Source: Snodgrassella alvi wkB2
GTDB lineage: Bacteria > Pseudomonadota > Gammaproteobacteria > Burkholderiales > Neisseriaceae
NCBI RefSeq assembly: GCF_000600005.1
Contig: NZ_CP007446.1
Coordinates: 2,196,894 to 2,260,893 of the forward strand
Length of the DNA: 64,000 nucleotides
Reading direction: 5' to 3'
Shown here: positions 19,076 through 28,026 of the stretch, in pieces
Numbering within the stretch: position 1 is the stretch's first letter
Layout: the number at the start of each line of letters is the position of its first letter
The notes under the pieces: model-generated
Databases searched by the model: none
Seen by the model: only the letters and a program-made list of their open reading frames with translations
What the model was told of the DNA's origin: nothing
Made by a program: the position numbers and the translations under genes

Positions 19076-19369
19076 ATGTTAAATATCATTAACCATATTG
19101 ATAACGAGATTAATTCTTTAAAAGGTAGTAACTATGAATTAAGAATAAAATTAAATTTATTAAAAAAAATTGCTTTATTTTTATCCCAAAATACGATACA
19201 AGGTAAAATAGACAAAATTGTACCAATTATTGAAATGAATACAGGATATTCAGAATATAGAATAATAAACGATTGTGAATCTGATAACAAAGAATTATGG
19301 ATAGAATATATATACGAAGATAATAGAATTAGATTATATCCAGGAGATTTATTGGTAAAAATGAAATAA
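19076..19369 (+). CDS. putative immunity protein for orphan cassette 3
   Basis: A 97-aa AT-rich gene starting 2 bp after the toxin stop. It is mostly helical in its first half and charged, without membrane segments or a recognised domain. Function is inferred from position. Confidence 0.5.
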   Translation: MLNIINHIDNEINSLKGSNYELRIKLNLLKKIALFLSQNTIQGKIDKIVPIIEMNTGYSEYRIINDCESDNKELWIEYIYEDNRIRLYPGDLLVKMK

Positions 19370-19526
19370 TACTATAAACGTATAATAATTATTTAAAATT
19401 GAATTATTTGATTATAAATATATTTATTAAAAATCTACTTAATAAAATCGTAATAATATAAATTATATGACTTTACATAATGAGGATTTAATTCAGTTGG
19501 ATTACGACTCGGATATGATCTATTTA

Positions 19527-19820
19527 TTAATCAGCAGAATAAATAGTTGTCAATTTTGTCCCATTTTTTTTGTGTTTAAAAATGTAAGACGTTTCTCCGC
19601 CTTCAAAATGCTGTATTATTTCTAACTTATTCTTTCCTTTCCATTTATACTCAACATCAACTGCCTTATCTTCATAAGTTACCGAGCGATTTTCACCTAT
19701 TCCAATTTTCTCCCTAAAAATATATGCTGGATATGTACTCACTGCATCATACACATCTAAAATTGACATGTGTTGATAATAGCGAACTTCAACAAACTCC
19801 ATGATTTCTTTCTGTGGCAT
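19527..19820 (-). CDS. hypothetical protein (island gene)
   Basis: 97 residues if started at MPQKEIMEFVEV; a second Met at residue 7 is possible. Beta-rich and charged, with a central TYPAYIFREKIGIGENRS segment and a C-terminal GGETSYIFKHKKNGTKLT stretch; no family recognised. It lies 2 bp downstream of the apparently frameshifted gene 19823-20363 on the same strand and shares its high AT content, so the two may be one operon. Confidence 0.45.
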   Translation of the reverse strand: MPQKEIMEFVEVRYYQHMSILDVYDAVSTYPAYIFREKIGIGENRSVTYEDKAVDVEYKWKGKNKLEIIQHFEGGETSYIFKHKKNGTKLTTIYSAD

Positions 19821-19822
19821 GT

Positions 19823-20363
19823 CTACGCATTTCCCATTATTATAAAAATCATTGATTTTTTTTCATCTTCATTAGATAAACGATGAAAGAAAACCAGTTG
19901 ATTTTTATAAGGTATCATCAATTCATTATTATCAAGCAGTATAATATTAATATTACTGTATTCGTTACATAGGTCTGATGAATCACTATTATTTTCTAAT
20001 GAGTCATTATTATTTCTATAATAAAGTTTACTAAAGTTATTTGTTGTCAAATGATATTTTTTTAATTCATTTTTATAGTTCCTAAAAAAAATCACTTTTA
20101 TTTAATCGATTATTGATCTCTTGTTTATTTTCTTCTGAATGTTTGAAATCACATCCTAAAAAATAGATTTTTTCATCTTCACTCATTATTAAATTTGAAT
20201 CACTGAAAACTCTTACTATATGTTCCTTTTCAGTTGTCTGTTCTGTTAATCTGTCTTCTATTAATCTATTATAATTATAATAACTATTATTAAGGCTATA
20301 TGTATAATTAGTACATACACATAATAAAATTATTAGTGAAATTTTTAAAATAATTTTTTTCAT
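19823..20363 (-). pseudogene. hypothetical exported protein, split by a frameshift in a T8 run
   Basis: Two overlapping frames fit one gene of about 180 residues. The first (20363 to 20082) begins MKKIILKISLIILLCVCTNY, a signal peptide or possible lipoprotein signal. It stops just after a run of eight T on the coding strand (genomic 20084-20091). The second frame continues from the same run (RNYKNELKKYHLTTNNFSKL) to 19823. Removing one T gives a continuous frame through SDFFRNYKNE. This could be a true null mutation, slipped-strand phase variation, transcriptional slippage or a sequencing error. Product unknown; the export signal suggests a periplasmic or surface role. Confidence 0.6.
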
Positions 20364-20390
20364 ATTGAAATTTTTTCTTAACAATATCAT

Positions 20391-20896
20391 TATATAAATT
20401 ATATGTTTATTATCCTTTGCATTATGATAAACATATTTATATTTCTTCTTATAACCCTTTATATAATTTTAGGTATGTTTTTCGATTTTCTATTATGAAA
20501 AATACGATAAGTCATTATACCTGAGCCAGATTTTGTCATTCAATTTAATTAATAAGTCTTTTTTTATTATGATTTAATTTAATCGATGAATGTGTGCCTG
20601 CCGGTGCTATTTTTTGTATGGAATTACTTTTTATATAAACATTACCGGCTGTGCCCGGTTCAATTGCTGAGCTACTGAGTTTGATGAATGATTATTTGCC
20701 TGAAAGTTGCTATCGATAATCTGAATAAATGATTGAAATTAAAATTTTTCTTATAAATGAAAATAATTATTATTATCTTTTAAAAAAAGTTAACTCTGTA
20801 TAAAATGTTCTGCGGTGAAGTAATTTATTTGAAATTCTATTTTTATCATTACTCATTTGAGTAGCAGCCGACAACAATAAACGGGAGAAAGTTTAT
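20391..20896. other. AT-rich spacer between Rhs island and siderophore island
   Basis: No convincing gene on either strand. The right end carries a Fur-box-like sequence (20759-20777) and a TATAAA-type -10 near 20798, which should drive the adenylation gene at 20897. Confidence 0.5.
20759..20777 (+). promoter_or_regulatory. Fur-box-like site upstream of the adenylation gene
   Basis: GAAAATAATTATTATTATC agrees with the 19-bp Fur consensus at about 15 positions by eye. It lies about 120 bp upstream of the start codon, near a possible -10. This suggests iron repression of the siderophore gene. Confidence 0.5.
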
Positions 20897-22774
20897 ATGC
20901 AATCTGACAGCTCTGAATTACAGCAACAGGATAACTTTGAATCTAATCGGGATAGTTTTCAGTATAGCGGGAAATACGATGAGATAGCGGCAGATGCATT
21001 CTGCTTTCTTGATTCTATCCGGCATAATCTGTTTGATTATCCGCCAGATAAAACTGCTTTGTTCTATGATGGTAAAGCAATCAGTTACGTTCAGCTGGGT
21101 AAAAATGTGGCTCAGGTAATGGCTGCACTGCAACAAAAAAAATTACGTGCCGGTGCGGTAGTGGCAATTTGTCTGCCTAAAAGTGCTGAGCATGTTTATG
21201 CGGTTCTGGCCTGTGCTCTGATGGGTATTATCTGGTTACCGGTTGATATGGATGCACCAGAAGCCAGACGAGATTATTTACTGTCTAATAGCCTGACGGA
21301 TCTGGTGATTAGCAAAACGCCGGTAACCGGTCGGCAATATGTACTTATTGATGAGGCTCTGACTGCACAGGGTTTCAATCATCCGAAATGCTGCTATCAG
21401 CTGAATACTGAAGCAGCCTATTATTTATATACTTCCGGCAGTACGGGAACGCCAAAATGTGTGGTACTGAATAATCTGGCGACTGCCAATGTACTCGGAC
21501 AAACCATCAGCCGGTGGCAGGCTGATCAGGATGATGTATTGATGGCAGTAACGCCCTTTCATCATGATATGTCGGTTTTTGATGTTTTTGGGGCAATGGC
21601 TCTTGGTGCTTCTCTGGTTATTCCTACTGCGGCACAGGCTAAGGATGCAATGTCATGGGCGGAATTACTGACAGCTCATAATATTAGTATCTGGGTAAGT
21701 GTTCCGGCTATTGTGGATATGCTGTGCAGCGTTGCCAGTAAAGAACAATTGCAGTCTTTACGCCTGATTGCACAAGGTGGTGATTATATTAAGCCAGGTC
21801 TGATTCAGTTTTTGCGCCGGCAACTGCCACAGGCGCGATTGTTCTCGTTAGGCGGTCCGACGGAAACAACTATCTGGAGTATATGGCATGAAATCACTGC
21901 TGAAGATATTGATGTGATTCCTTATGGTAAAGCACTGGCACATAACCGATATTATATTCTGGATGAGCAGTTACAACCATGTGCTATTGGTGAGGTGGGG
22001 CGAATGTATATGTCGGGCGTGAATCTGTCTAACGGTTATTTGCTCAATGGTCAGTTGCAAACCGGGGATTTTGTGTCTTTGGGATGTGATGAAGAAAAAA
22101 TTGCTTTTCGCATGAGTGATTTGGGGTATATGCGAGATGATGGCAATATTATTTTTGCTGGACGTACTGAAGGTTATCTGAAAATAAAAGGTGTGAGGAT
22201 TTCTGCGGCCGAGGTTGAGGCTGCACTGGCTAAATCCGGTTATTTTCAGGACAGTCTGGTGGTGTGCTGTACTCACCCGATAACACAAATGCATGAACTG
22301 GTGGCGGTGTATACGTTGCCGGCTAATCAGCCCGATGCGGATATTAATGCTTTGAAAACATGCTTAATGGCTGATTTACCGAAATCACATATTCCGACCA
22401 GATGGCTGATGATTGAAGAAATTCCGCTAACCCGTAATGTTAAAGTAGACCGTAAACTGATACAGCAGATGGCACAGGAACGCCTGTATCAGGCTATGCC
22501 GCCACAGGCCAAAGTGACAGCGACACAAGAACAGGCTGTAACTGATGATATTCTGGCTATTTTTCGTGAATGCCAGCCTCAGACAGCAGAAAATGCTGTG
22601 AATATTTCTGCACAAACTGAAATTCTGAATACTGGTATGCGTCTGAAACAGTTAATTATGCTCTCAGACAAGCTTACACAACAGTTTGATATCCGGCTGG
22701 ATACGGCTGTTTTGCTACGCTGTAAAACAATACAGGATGTGGTGAATGAGATAAGCAGGAGAATGCCTGAATAA
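20897..22774 (+). CDS. NRPS adenylation protein with degenerate C-terminal carrier domain (AngR/BasA-like)
   Basis: 625 aa, start behind GGGAG. Residues about 35-530 form an amino-acid adenylation domain with core motif YTSGSTGTPK (179-188), LGGPTETTIW, the SDLGYMRDDGNIIFAGR block and IKGVRISAAEVEAAL. The A4 region (HHDMSVFDVFG) resembles Cys/Ser/Thr-type domains. The specificity positions I extract by eye (D, M, F, V, A, G, L, I) match no code I remember, so the substrate is open. The last 85 residues look like a carrier domain, but the attachment Ser is replaced by Arg582 (LNTGMRLKQL). It would therefore load its amino acid onto another protein, most likely the PCP-C protein at 22838-24937, as in anguibactin synthesis where AngR's carrier is also defective (from memory). 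Confidence 0.88.
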   Translation: MQSDSSELQQQDNFESNRDSFQYSGKYDEIAADAFCFLDSIRHNLFDYPPDKTALFYDGKAISYVQLGKNVAQVMAALQQKKLRAGAVVAICLPKSAEHVYAVLACALMGIIWLPVDMDAPEARRDYLLSNSLTDLVISKTPVTGRQYVLIDEALTAQGFNHPKCCYQLNTEAAYYLYTSGSTGTPKCVVLNNLATANVLGQTISRWQADQDDVLMAVTPFHHDMSVFDVFGAMALGASLVIPTAAQAKDAMSWAELLTAHNISIWVSVPAIVDMLCSVASKEQLQSLRLIAQGGDYIKPGLIQFLRRQLPQARLFSLGGPTETTIWSIWHEITAEDIDVIPYGKALAHNRYYILDEQLQPCAIGEVGRMYMSGVNLSNGYLLNGQLQTGDFVSLGCDEEKIAFRMSDLGYMRDDGNIIFAGRTEGYLKIKGVRISAAEVEAALAKSGYFQDSLVVCCTHPITQMHELVAVYTLPANQPDADINALKTCLMADLPKSHIPTRWLMIEEIPLTRNVKVDRKLIQQMAQERLYQAMPPQAKVTATQEQAVTDDILAIFRECQPQTAENAVNISAQTEILNTGMRLKQLIMLSDKLTQQFDIRLDTAVLLRCKTIQDVVNEISRRMPE

Positions 22775-22792
22775 TATCTGCCGGAAATCATT

Positions 22793-22827
22793 AAACAAAG
22801 TACTTAAAAAATTTAAGTACTTTGTTT
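22793..22827. terminator. bidirectional terminator between convergent NRPS genes
   Basis: A perfect 16-bp inverted repeat, AAACAAAGTACTTAAA and its complement, with a 3-base loop. It lies between the stop codons of the convergent genes ending at 22774 and 22838 and gives A/T tracts on both strands. Confidence 0.75.
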
Positions 22828-22837
22828 ATCTGAATCT

Positions 22838-24937
22838 TTATGCCGATGCCTGTTTAGCCAGATCATTTAACAGCTGCTGCACTTCGGTGGCTATTCTCTC
22901 GACCAGTACAGTCGGATAACGATGTGCCTGATAGGTAATAATCATGCTCAGGCTGTACTGATTGTTAATCTGATTTTCCATAATTTCGAAGTGCAACCCG
23001 AACATGGATTCATTGCGCTCCGGTAATATCTGCCGGTAAGGTATGGCACCCCGGGCTGTGTTTAGCTGACCATTTAAGGCATTGTTTGAATGAATGTGAA
23101 TATAAACATCAAACATTAATCCTTCGTTATCAGGAATACCTAAAGCCTGCTGAATATAGTTAATCGGAATGTCGGCATAATCCATGGATTCGTTGATTTG
23201 TTCACTGGTATCTGCCAGCAATGCGGTAAAGGATTGCTGTGGGGTAAAACGGGTACGATGGGCAACCATGGTTGTGAAGTAGCCAACGGTATCAAAATAA
23301 TTGGGATCAGTACGGCCGGATGCTGAGGTGCCGATGACGATTTCGTCTAAATCACCCTCTTTTTGCAGTATGGTGGCAATAGCGGTATAAAACACGCTGA
23401 ATATTGAAGCATGATGAAGTTTGGCAAATGCGGAAATATGCTGATGAAAAGCAGAATCAAATCTGATTTCCAGCCATTTCACCTGCGGAGCAGTATTTTC
23501 CGGCAAAGTGATGGCGTCTGTGTTCAGGGTTAAGCCTTTTTTTGCTCCTTGTAACCGGCTGCGCCAGTAGTCAAGATGCTGACGGTTAATACCGTTTTGC
23601 TGCTGTCTGCATGCAAATTCATGAATAGCGGGTACGGTATTTGCCCATACCGGTGCCTGCCCTTGCAGCCGTGCGGCATAAGCATGGCTCAGATCAGTCA
23701 TGATGGTATTTAAAGACCATTCATCTATTACCATGTGATGTACCAGAAACGATAAAACTGTGTTGCCGTTATCTGCTGTTAACAGCCGGATTCTGAGAGG
23801 CAGTTCACGAGTAAGATCAAATTTATACGCCGCTTCACTGGACAGTGTTACTCCATGGCTGTCGCTGACCGGCCAGAACCATTTATATTGGTTAAGTTCG
23901 GCTACGGGAACTGTATATTGTCTGGTTTGCTGTTTATCGGTTTTAAACAGGGTACGCAAGCCGATATGGCGTATGATTAAATCATTAAATGCCTGATGCA
24001 GGATTTCTTCATTGACCGGCTGCTGAAATTCGATGGCAAACGGTAAATTGTAAATAGGGCTGAAATCAAAGGCACTGTATGCCTGCCATAGAAAATCCTG
24101 TGCCAGTGTTAATGGCGCACTCTGATCCGGCTGTACTTCGGCTGCGGATACTGCCGGCTGCTGCTGACGGGCAATTTTTGCCAGTGCGCCTGCCGTAGGC
24201 GATTTAAAAAAATCATTAAAATTCAATTTAATACCATGATTTTTTTGTAAATTACCAATCACCCGTGTTGCCAGTAGTGAATGTCCGCCAAAATCAAAAA
24301 AATCATCGTCAGCAGACATATCGGGTTCTGCCAGTGTATTTCTGAATTCTGCCAGTATGATGTCTGGCAGCGATTCTGTATTTTCAGGCTGAGCCGGTGT
24401 GTCCGGTATATTCAGTACAGTTAAATCTAAAGGCAATAATTCGAGCTGATGCGGTACTCCGGTGCTGCTGGTATAAGCAGCTTGAACCTCCTGAATTAAA
24501 TCATCCAGAGTAAATTGCTGAGCCAGTATCGGATGTAAACGCAAAACCAGAAAAACTTTGTTTTCTGTGCTGATTACTGTAACCAGAAAGGGGGGTGTTG
24601 TTTCCGGCTGCCATGACTGCTGCATCAGTTGCGCCAGAAGGGTAACAAGCTGTTTTTCCTGTATTTGCTCTGTTTGGATACAAGCTGAGAAATCAGTATC
24701 GGGATATTTATATAAATCTCCGTCATCGGTAAATTGATAGCGAACATTTAAGTCTGAATGGATTTCCAGTAAATGCACAATGCTTTTATGCAGTATAGCT
24801 AAATCCGGATATGGGTTTACCTGCCACACTGCCAGTTGATATTTCACCTGCTCCGGTTCCTGCAATTGTTGCATCCAGATAAATTCTTCGTGCTCATTTG
24901 CGATAGAAGGAGCAGAATCTGTATTTAACGTTAACAT
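22838..24937 (-). CDS. NRPS protein, degenerate half C domain - PCP - condensation domain (AngM/BasB-like)
   Basis: 699 aa, preceded by GAGAGGATTAATAAT. Residues 1-170 resemble the N-terminal half of a condensation domain but without its catalytic HHxxxDG (only LHPILAQQFTLDD at 134-146). Residues about 185-260 are a peptidyl carrier with an intact site, DFFDFGGHS (Ser220). Residues about 270-695 are a full condensation domain with HHMVIDEWS (400-408). By family logic the PCP receives the amino acid, and the C domain transfers the acyl chain to a free amine, releasing the siderophore without a thioesterase. This is the layout of AngM (anguibactin) and BasB (acinetobactin). It is convergent with the adenylation gene and divergent from the transporter operon. 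Confidence 0.85.
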   Translation of the reverse strand: MLTLNTDSAPSIANEHEEFIWMQQLQEPEQVKYQLAVWQVNPYPDLAILHKSIVHLLEIHSDLNVRYQFTDDGDLYKYPDTDFSACIQTEQIQEKQLVTLLAQLMQQSWQPETTPPFLVTVISTENKVFLVLRLHPILAQQFTLDDLIQEVQAAYTSSTGVPHQLELLPLDLTVLNIPDTPAQPENTESLPDIILAEFRNTLAEPDMSADDDFFDFGGHSLLATRVIGNLQKNHGIKLNFNDFFKSPTAGALAKIARQQQPAVSAAEVQPDQSAPLTLAQDFLWQAYSAFDFSPIYNLPFAIEFQQPVNEEILHQAFNDLIIRHIGLRTLFKTDKQQTRQYTVPVAELNQYKWFWPVSDSHGVTLSSEAAYKFDLTRELPLRIRLLTADNGNTVLSFLVHHMVIDEWSLNTIMTDLSHAYAARLQGQAPVWANTVPAIHEFACRQQQNGINRQHLDYWRSRLQGAKKGLTLNTDAITLPENTAPQVKWLEIRFDSAFHQHISAFAKLHHASIFSVFYTAIATILQKEGDLDEIVIGTSASGRTDPNYFDTVGYFTTMVAHRTRFTPQQSFTALLADTSEQINESMDYADIPINYIQQALGIPDNEGLMFDVYIHIHSNNALNGQLNTARGAIPYRQILPERNESMFGLHFEIMENQINNQYSLSMIITYQAHRYPTVLVERIATEVQQLLNDLAKQASA

Positions 24938-25128
24938 ATTATTAATCCTCTCTTGCCGTATCAGTTATTCATGACTGTCTGTACTCATTCTGGTCATAAT
25001 TATTTAACCAGTTAACTTAAATTAACATCGGAAGAGATTTGTGCTATCTGCCTGCTCTGTTTATCAGAGTCAGAATTTTTATTTTTATTAATAATACTTT
25101 ACAATACATTTAAAAGCATAATACAATT

Positions 25129-25147
25129 GATTTTCATTTTCATCAAC
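25129..25147. promoter_or_regulatory. Fur-box-like site between PCP-C gene and importer operon
   Basis: GATTTTCATTTTCATCAAC matches the Fur consensus at about 12 of 19 positions. It sits in the 308-bp divergent region 24938-25245 and could control both directions. Confidence 0.4.
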
Positions 25148-25245
25148 TTTAATTGTTTTTAATTTTATTTAATATTTTGATTTATGCTGTAAAACAGCAG
25201 CATAAGCTGCGGATCGACATAAAGAGCACTTCCTGAGGAGAATCA

Positions 25246-25368
25246 ATGCTGAGTCTGTATCAGCCGATGCCGGAGCAAAATTTAGCTTACCGGCTTACGG
25301 TTTTATATGGTGATGACTTTGTAACCACGGCTGTAATCAGTCATCGCTGTAGCAGGATATATCACTGA
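25246..25368 (+). CDS. 40-aa leader ORF coupled to the ABC permease gene
   Basis: A short ORF starting MLSLYQPMPEQNLAYRLTVL with a strong TGAGGAG ribosome site 5 bases before the ATG. Its stop codon TGA overlaps the A of the permease ATG (TGATG at 25366-25370), the hallmark of translational coupling. No known family. It may be a leader peptide that sets translation of the importer operon, or the remnant of a larger gene. The permease has no separate good ribosome site, which supports coupling. Confidence 0.5.
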   Translation: MLSLYQPMPEQNLAYRLTVLYGDDFVTTAVISHRCSRIYH

Positions 25369-26309
25369 TGTACCGTATTCTGATCAGTGTATTTATTGTT
25401 TTATGTATTGTGTCTTTGCTGGTAGGCACTGATCCGGTTTCATGGACAGGTCTGCTGTCCGGTTCTGATGCTGACTGGTTAACTGTCAAAGCCAGCCGCT
25501 TTCCCCGTCTGATTGCGATTGTGCTCACAGGTATGGGGCTTTCTATCGGTGGTGTGATTCTGCAACATATTGTCCGCAATAAATTTGTGGAGCCGGAAAC
25601 AGCCGGCGGGCTGGATGCAGCCAAACTCGGCATTCTGGTTTCGCTGGTACTGCTTCCCTCTGCCGGTGTGCTGAGTAAGATGCTGGCAGCTCTGCTGTTC
25701 TGCTTTGTTGCCGGACTGATTTACATCTGGATTATTGCCAGAATCCGCTATCAGCAGATTGTGCTGATTCCGGTAATCGGGCTGATGTATGGCTGTGTTT
25801 TAAGTGCTGCAGCTGAGTTTTATGCCTATAAAAATAATCTTTTACAAAATGTTCAGGGCTGGCTGCTGGGAGATTTTTCCCGTGTGGTGCAGGGGCATTA
25901 TGAATTGCTGTATGTGCTTGTGCCGGTAATTATTCTGAGTTATGTATTTGCCAACCGGTTTACTGTAGTGGGTATGGGGCAGCAGATGGCTGCCAGTCTG
26001 GGCGTAAGCTATAAAACGACTGTGGCTATTGGATTGATGCTGGTATCAGTTACTGTTGCGACTACGGTGATTACGGTTGGTTCTATTCCTTTTATCGGTC
26101 TGGTGATTCCGAATCTGGTGGCGATTAAATACGGTGAACATTTAGCCAGAACTTTACCCGTTGTCGCGCTGGGCGGGGCATGCCTGCTGCTGGGATGTGA
26201 TATTACTGGTCGTTTGCTGATCTACCCCTTTGAAATACCTATTGGCCTTACTGCCGGTGCAGTTGGCGGCATTGTCTTTTTGCTGCTGATTTTACGGGGG
26301 CTACGATGA
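25368..26309 (+). CDS. ferric siderophore ABC transporter permease (FatD/BauD-like)
   Basis: A 313-aa FecCD-type inner-membrane permease with about 8-9 hydrophobic helices. Typical motifs include RFPRLIAIVLTGMGLSIGGV near residue 43 and GSIPFIGLVIPNLV near 240, the coupling region for the ATPase. It forms a heterodimeric channel with the next gene, overlapping it by 4 bp. Gene order permease-permease-ATPase-binding protein-receptor matches vibrio/acinetobacter catechol-hydroxamate siderophore importers. Confidence 0.92.
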   Translation: MYRILISVFIVLCIVSLLVGTDPVSWTGLLSGSDADWLTVKASRFPRLIAIVLTGMGLSIGGVILQHIVRNKFVEPETAGGLDAAKLGILVSLVLLPSAGVLSKMLAALLFCFVAGLIYIWIIARIRYQQIVLIPVIGLMYGCVLSAAAEFYAYKNNLLQNVQGWLLGDFSRVVQGHYELLYVLVPVIILSYVFANRFTVVGMGQQMAASLGVSYKTTVAIGLMLVSVTVATTVITVGSIPFIGLVIPNLVAIKYGEHLARTLPVVALGGACLLLGCDITGRLLIYPFEIPIGLTAGAVGGIVFLLLILRGLR

Positions 26310-27253
26310 TGAATCGCAAATTCTGGCTGCTTTGCGCCTGTATTGCCGGACTGGCGGTATTTTTTATGCTGTTTGATTCCGGTCTTGATTTTGAATATGT
26401 GCTGCCCAAGCGATTACTGCGTCTGGCTACTATTTTGCTGGCAGGTATTTGTATTGCGGTTTCGTCTGTGGTGTTTCAGACGCTGGTAACTAACCGGATT
26501 CTGACTCCGGCAATTATGGGTTATGAGGCAGTATATCTGTTCTGGCAGGTCTTGCTGCTGTTCTTTCTGGGACAAAGCAGTCTGGGGCTGCTGGGGCTGA
26601 ACGGGAATTTTTTTGCTTCAGTCGGATTAATGCTGTTTTATTCGTGGCTTATTCATCATTATCTGCTGCCGCGTGCACGCCACAGTCTGTGGTTATTGCT
26701 TTTGTTCGGTATGGTGCTGACTATGGTTATCACCACATTAACGCAGTTTATTGTCCTTAAAATCAGCCCGGGCGAATTTTCTGTTTTTCAGGGAATTAAT
26801 TATGCATCTTTTAATCATTCCGAAACGCAGACGCTTTTATATGCTTTTGTCGCCATGCTGGCTGTAGGACTGGTGGGATATCCGTATCTGACTACTCTGG
26901 ATGTGATGGCTCTGGGAGAGGAACAGTCTGTTTCGCTTGGTGTCGATTATGCCCGTTATGTGCGCTGGGGATTCGGTCTGATTGCTGTACTGGTCGCTGT
27001 TTCGACCAGTCTGGTTGGTCCGACTGCCTTTATGGGGGTATTTATTGCCAATATGGCTTATGCCTTCGCCGGCCATTATCAGCATAAACGGATTCTGTTA
27101 TTTGCCAGTGCGGTAGCTATTGCGGTGTTTCTGATTGCACAGATTCTGGTGGAGCATGTGTTTAATTATAAAACGACAGTCAGTATCTTAATTAATCTGA
27201 TTTGCGGGGTGTATTTTCTGCTGCTTATTGTCCGTCATCGAGGAATGGCATGA
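26306..27253 (+). CDS. ferric siderophore ABC transporter permease (FatC/BauC-like)
   Basis: A 315-aa second FecCD-type permease, highly hydrophobic throughout, with RLLRLATILLAGICIAVSSV near the N-terminus and GPTAFMGVFIANMAYAF near residue 237 matching the ATPase-contact loop of the partner permease. Start and stop overlap both neighbours (ATGATG at 26306, ATGA at 27250), so the four import genes are translated as a chain. Confidence 0.92.
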   Translation: MMNRKFWLLCACIAGLAVFFMLFDSGLDFEYVLPKRLLRLATILLAGICIAVSSVVFQTLVTNRILTPAIMGYEAVYLFWQVLLLFFLGQSSLGLLGLNGNFFASVGLMLFYSWLIHHYLLPRARHSLWLLLLFGMVLTMVITTLTQFIVLKISPGEFSVFQGINYASFNHSETQTLLYAFVAMLAVGLVGYPYLTTLDVMALGEEQSVSLGVDYARYVRWGFGLIAVLVAVSTSLVGPTAFMGVFIANMAYAFAGHYQHKRILLFASAVAIAVFLIAQILVEHVFNYKTTVSILINLICGVYFLLLIVRHRGMA

Positions 27254-28026
27254 TTTCTATTCAGAATATTTCCAAAGTATATGGTCATCGGCCGGTGCTG
27301 AACAATATTAATCTGGAGCTGCCGATGCAGCAGGTGATTGCATTGATTGGCCCCAATGGTGCAGGGAAATCCACTCTGCTGATGATTCTGGCACGGCTGC
27401 TTTCGCCGACTAAAGGCAATATTCTGTTTGATAAGCAGGATATTGCCGGCATCCGCATTGCTGATTATGCCCGTCTGGTCGCGACACTACGGCAATCTCC
27501 TTATTTCGGTTTGCGGCTGACGGTTAAGGAGCTGGTGTCGTTCGGCCGTTTTCCCTACGGGCATGGGGTACTCTCAGCCAGAGACCATCAGGTTATGGAC
27601 GAGGCAATCGATTTTCTCGGGCTCAGTGCCCTGCGTGATGTGTATATAGATGAATTAAGCGGCGGGCTGCGGCAAATGGCCTTTCTGGCGATGACTATTG
27701 CTCAGGAAACCAAAATTTTGCTGCTAGATGAACCTTTAAACAATCTGGATATGAATCATGCAGTACAAATCATGGCAGCAATCCGGCGTTTGAGTGAAGA
27801 GCAGCGGAAAACTGTCATTATGGTGGTGCATGATATTAATTTTACTGCAAATTATTCAGATTATATTGTCGCATTAAAACAGGGACAGTTAAGTTTCAGC
27901 GGTCCTGCTCAGGAAGTCATTACTGAAGAACGCCTGAGTGAACTGTATGAGCTGGATTTTGAAATTAGTCACAATAAACATGGTTATGTCTGTCAGTATT
28001 TTCAAAAGTCGAAAGGTAAAATATGA
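27250..28026 (+). CDS. ferric siderophore ABC transporter ATP-binding protein (BauE/FatE-like)
   Basis: A 258-aa ABC ATPase. The start chosen is the ATG at 27250 (MISIQNISKVYGHRPVLNNI) after AGGAA; an upstream extension reads the permease gene in another frame and is not used. Walker A GPNGAGKSTL near residue 35, signature LSGGLRQMAFLAM, and Walker B ILLLDEPLNNLD with a downstream VVHDINF switch histidine are all present. It energises the FecCD permease pair and overlaps the binding-protein gene by ATGA. Confidence 0.94.
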   Translation: MISIQNISKVYGHRPVLNNINLELPMQQVIALIGPNGAGKSTLLMILARLLSPTKGNILFDKQDIAGIRIADYARLVATLRQSPYFGLRLTVKELVSFGRFPYGHGVLSARDHQVMDEAIDFLGLSALRDVYIDELSGGLRQMAFLAMTIAQETKILLLDEPLNNLDMNHAVQIMAAIRRLSEEQRKTVIMVVHDINFTANYSDYIVALKQGQLSFSGPAQEVITEERLSELYELDFEISHNKHGYVCQYFQKSKGKI

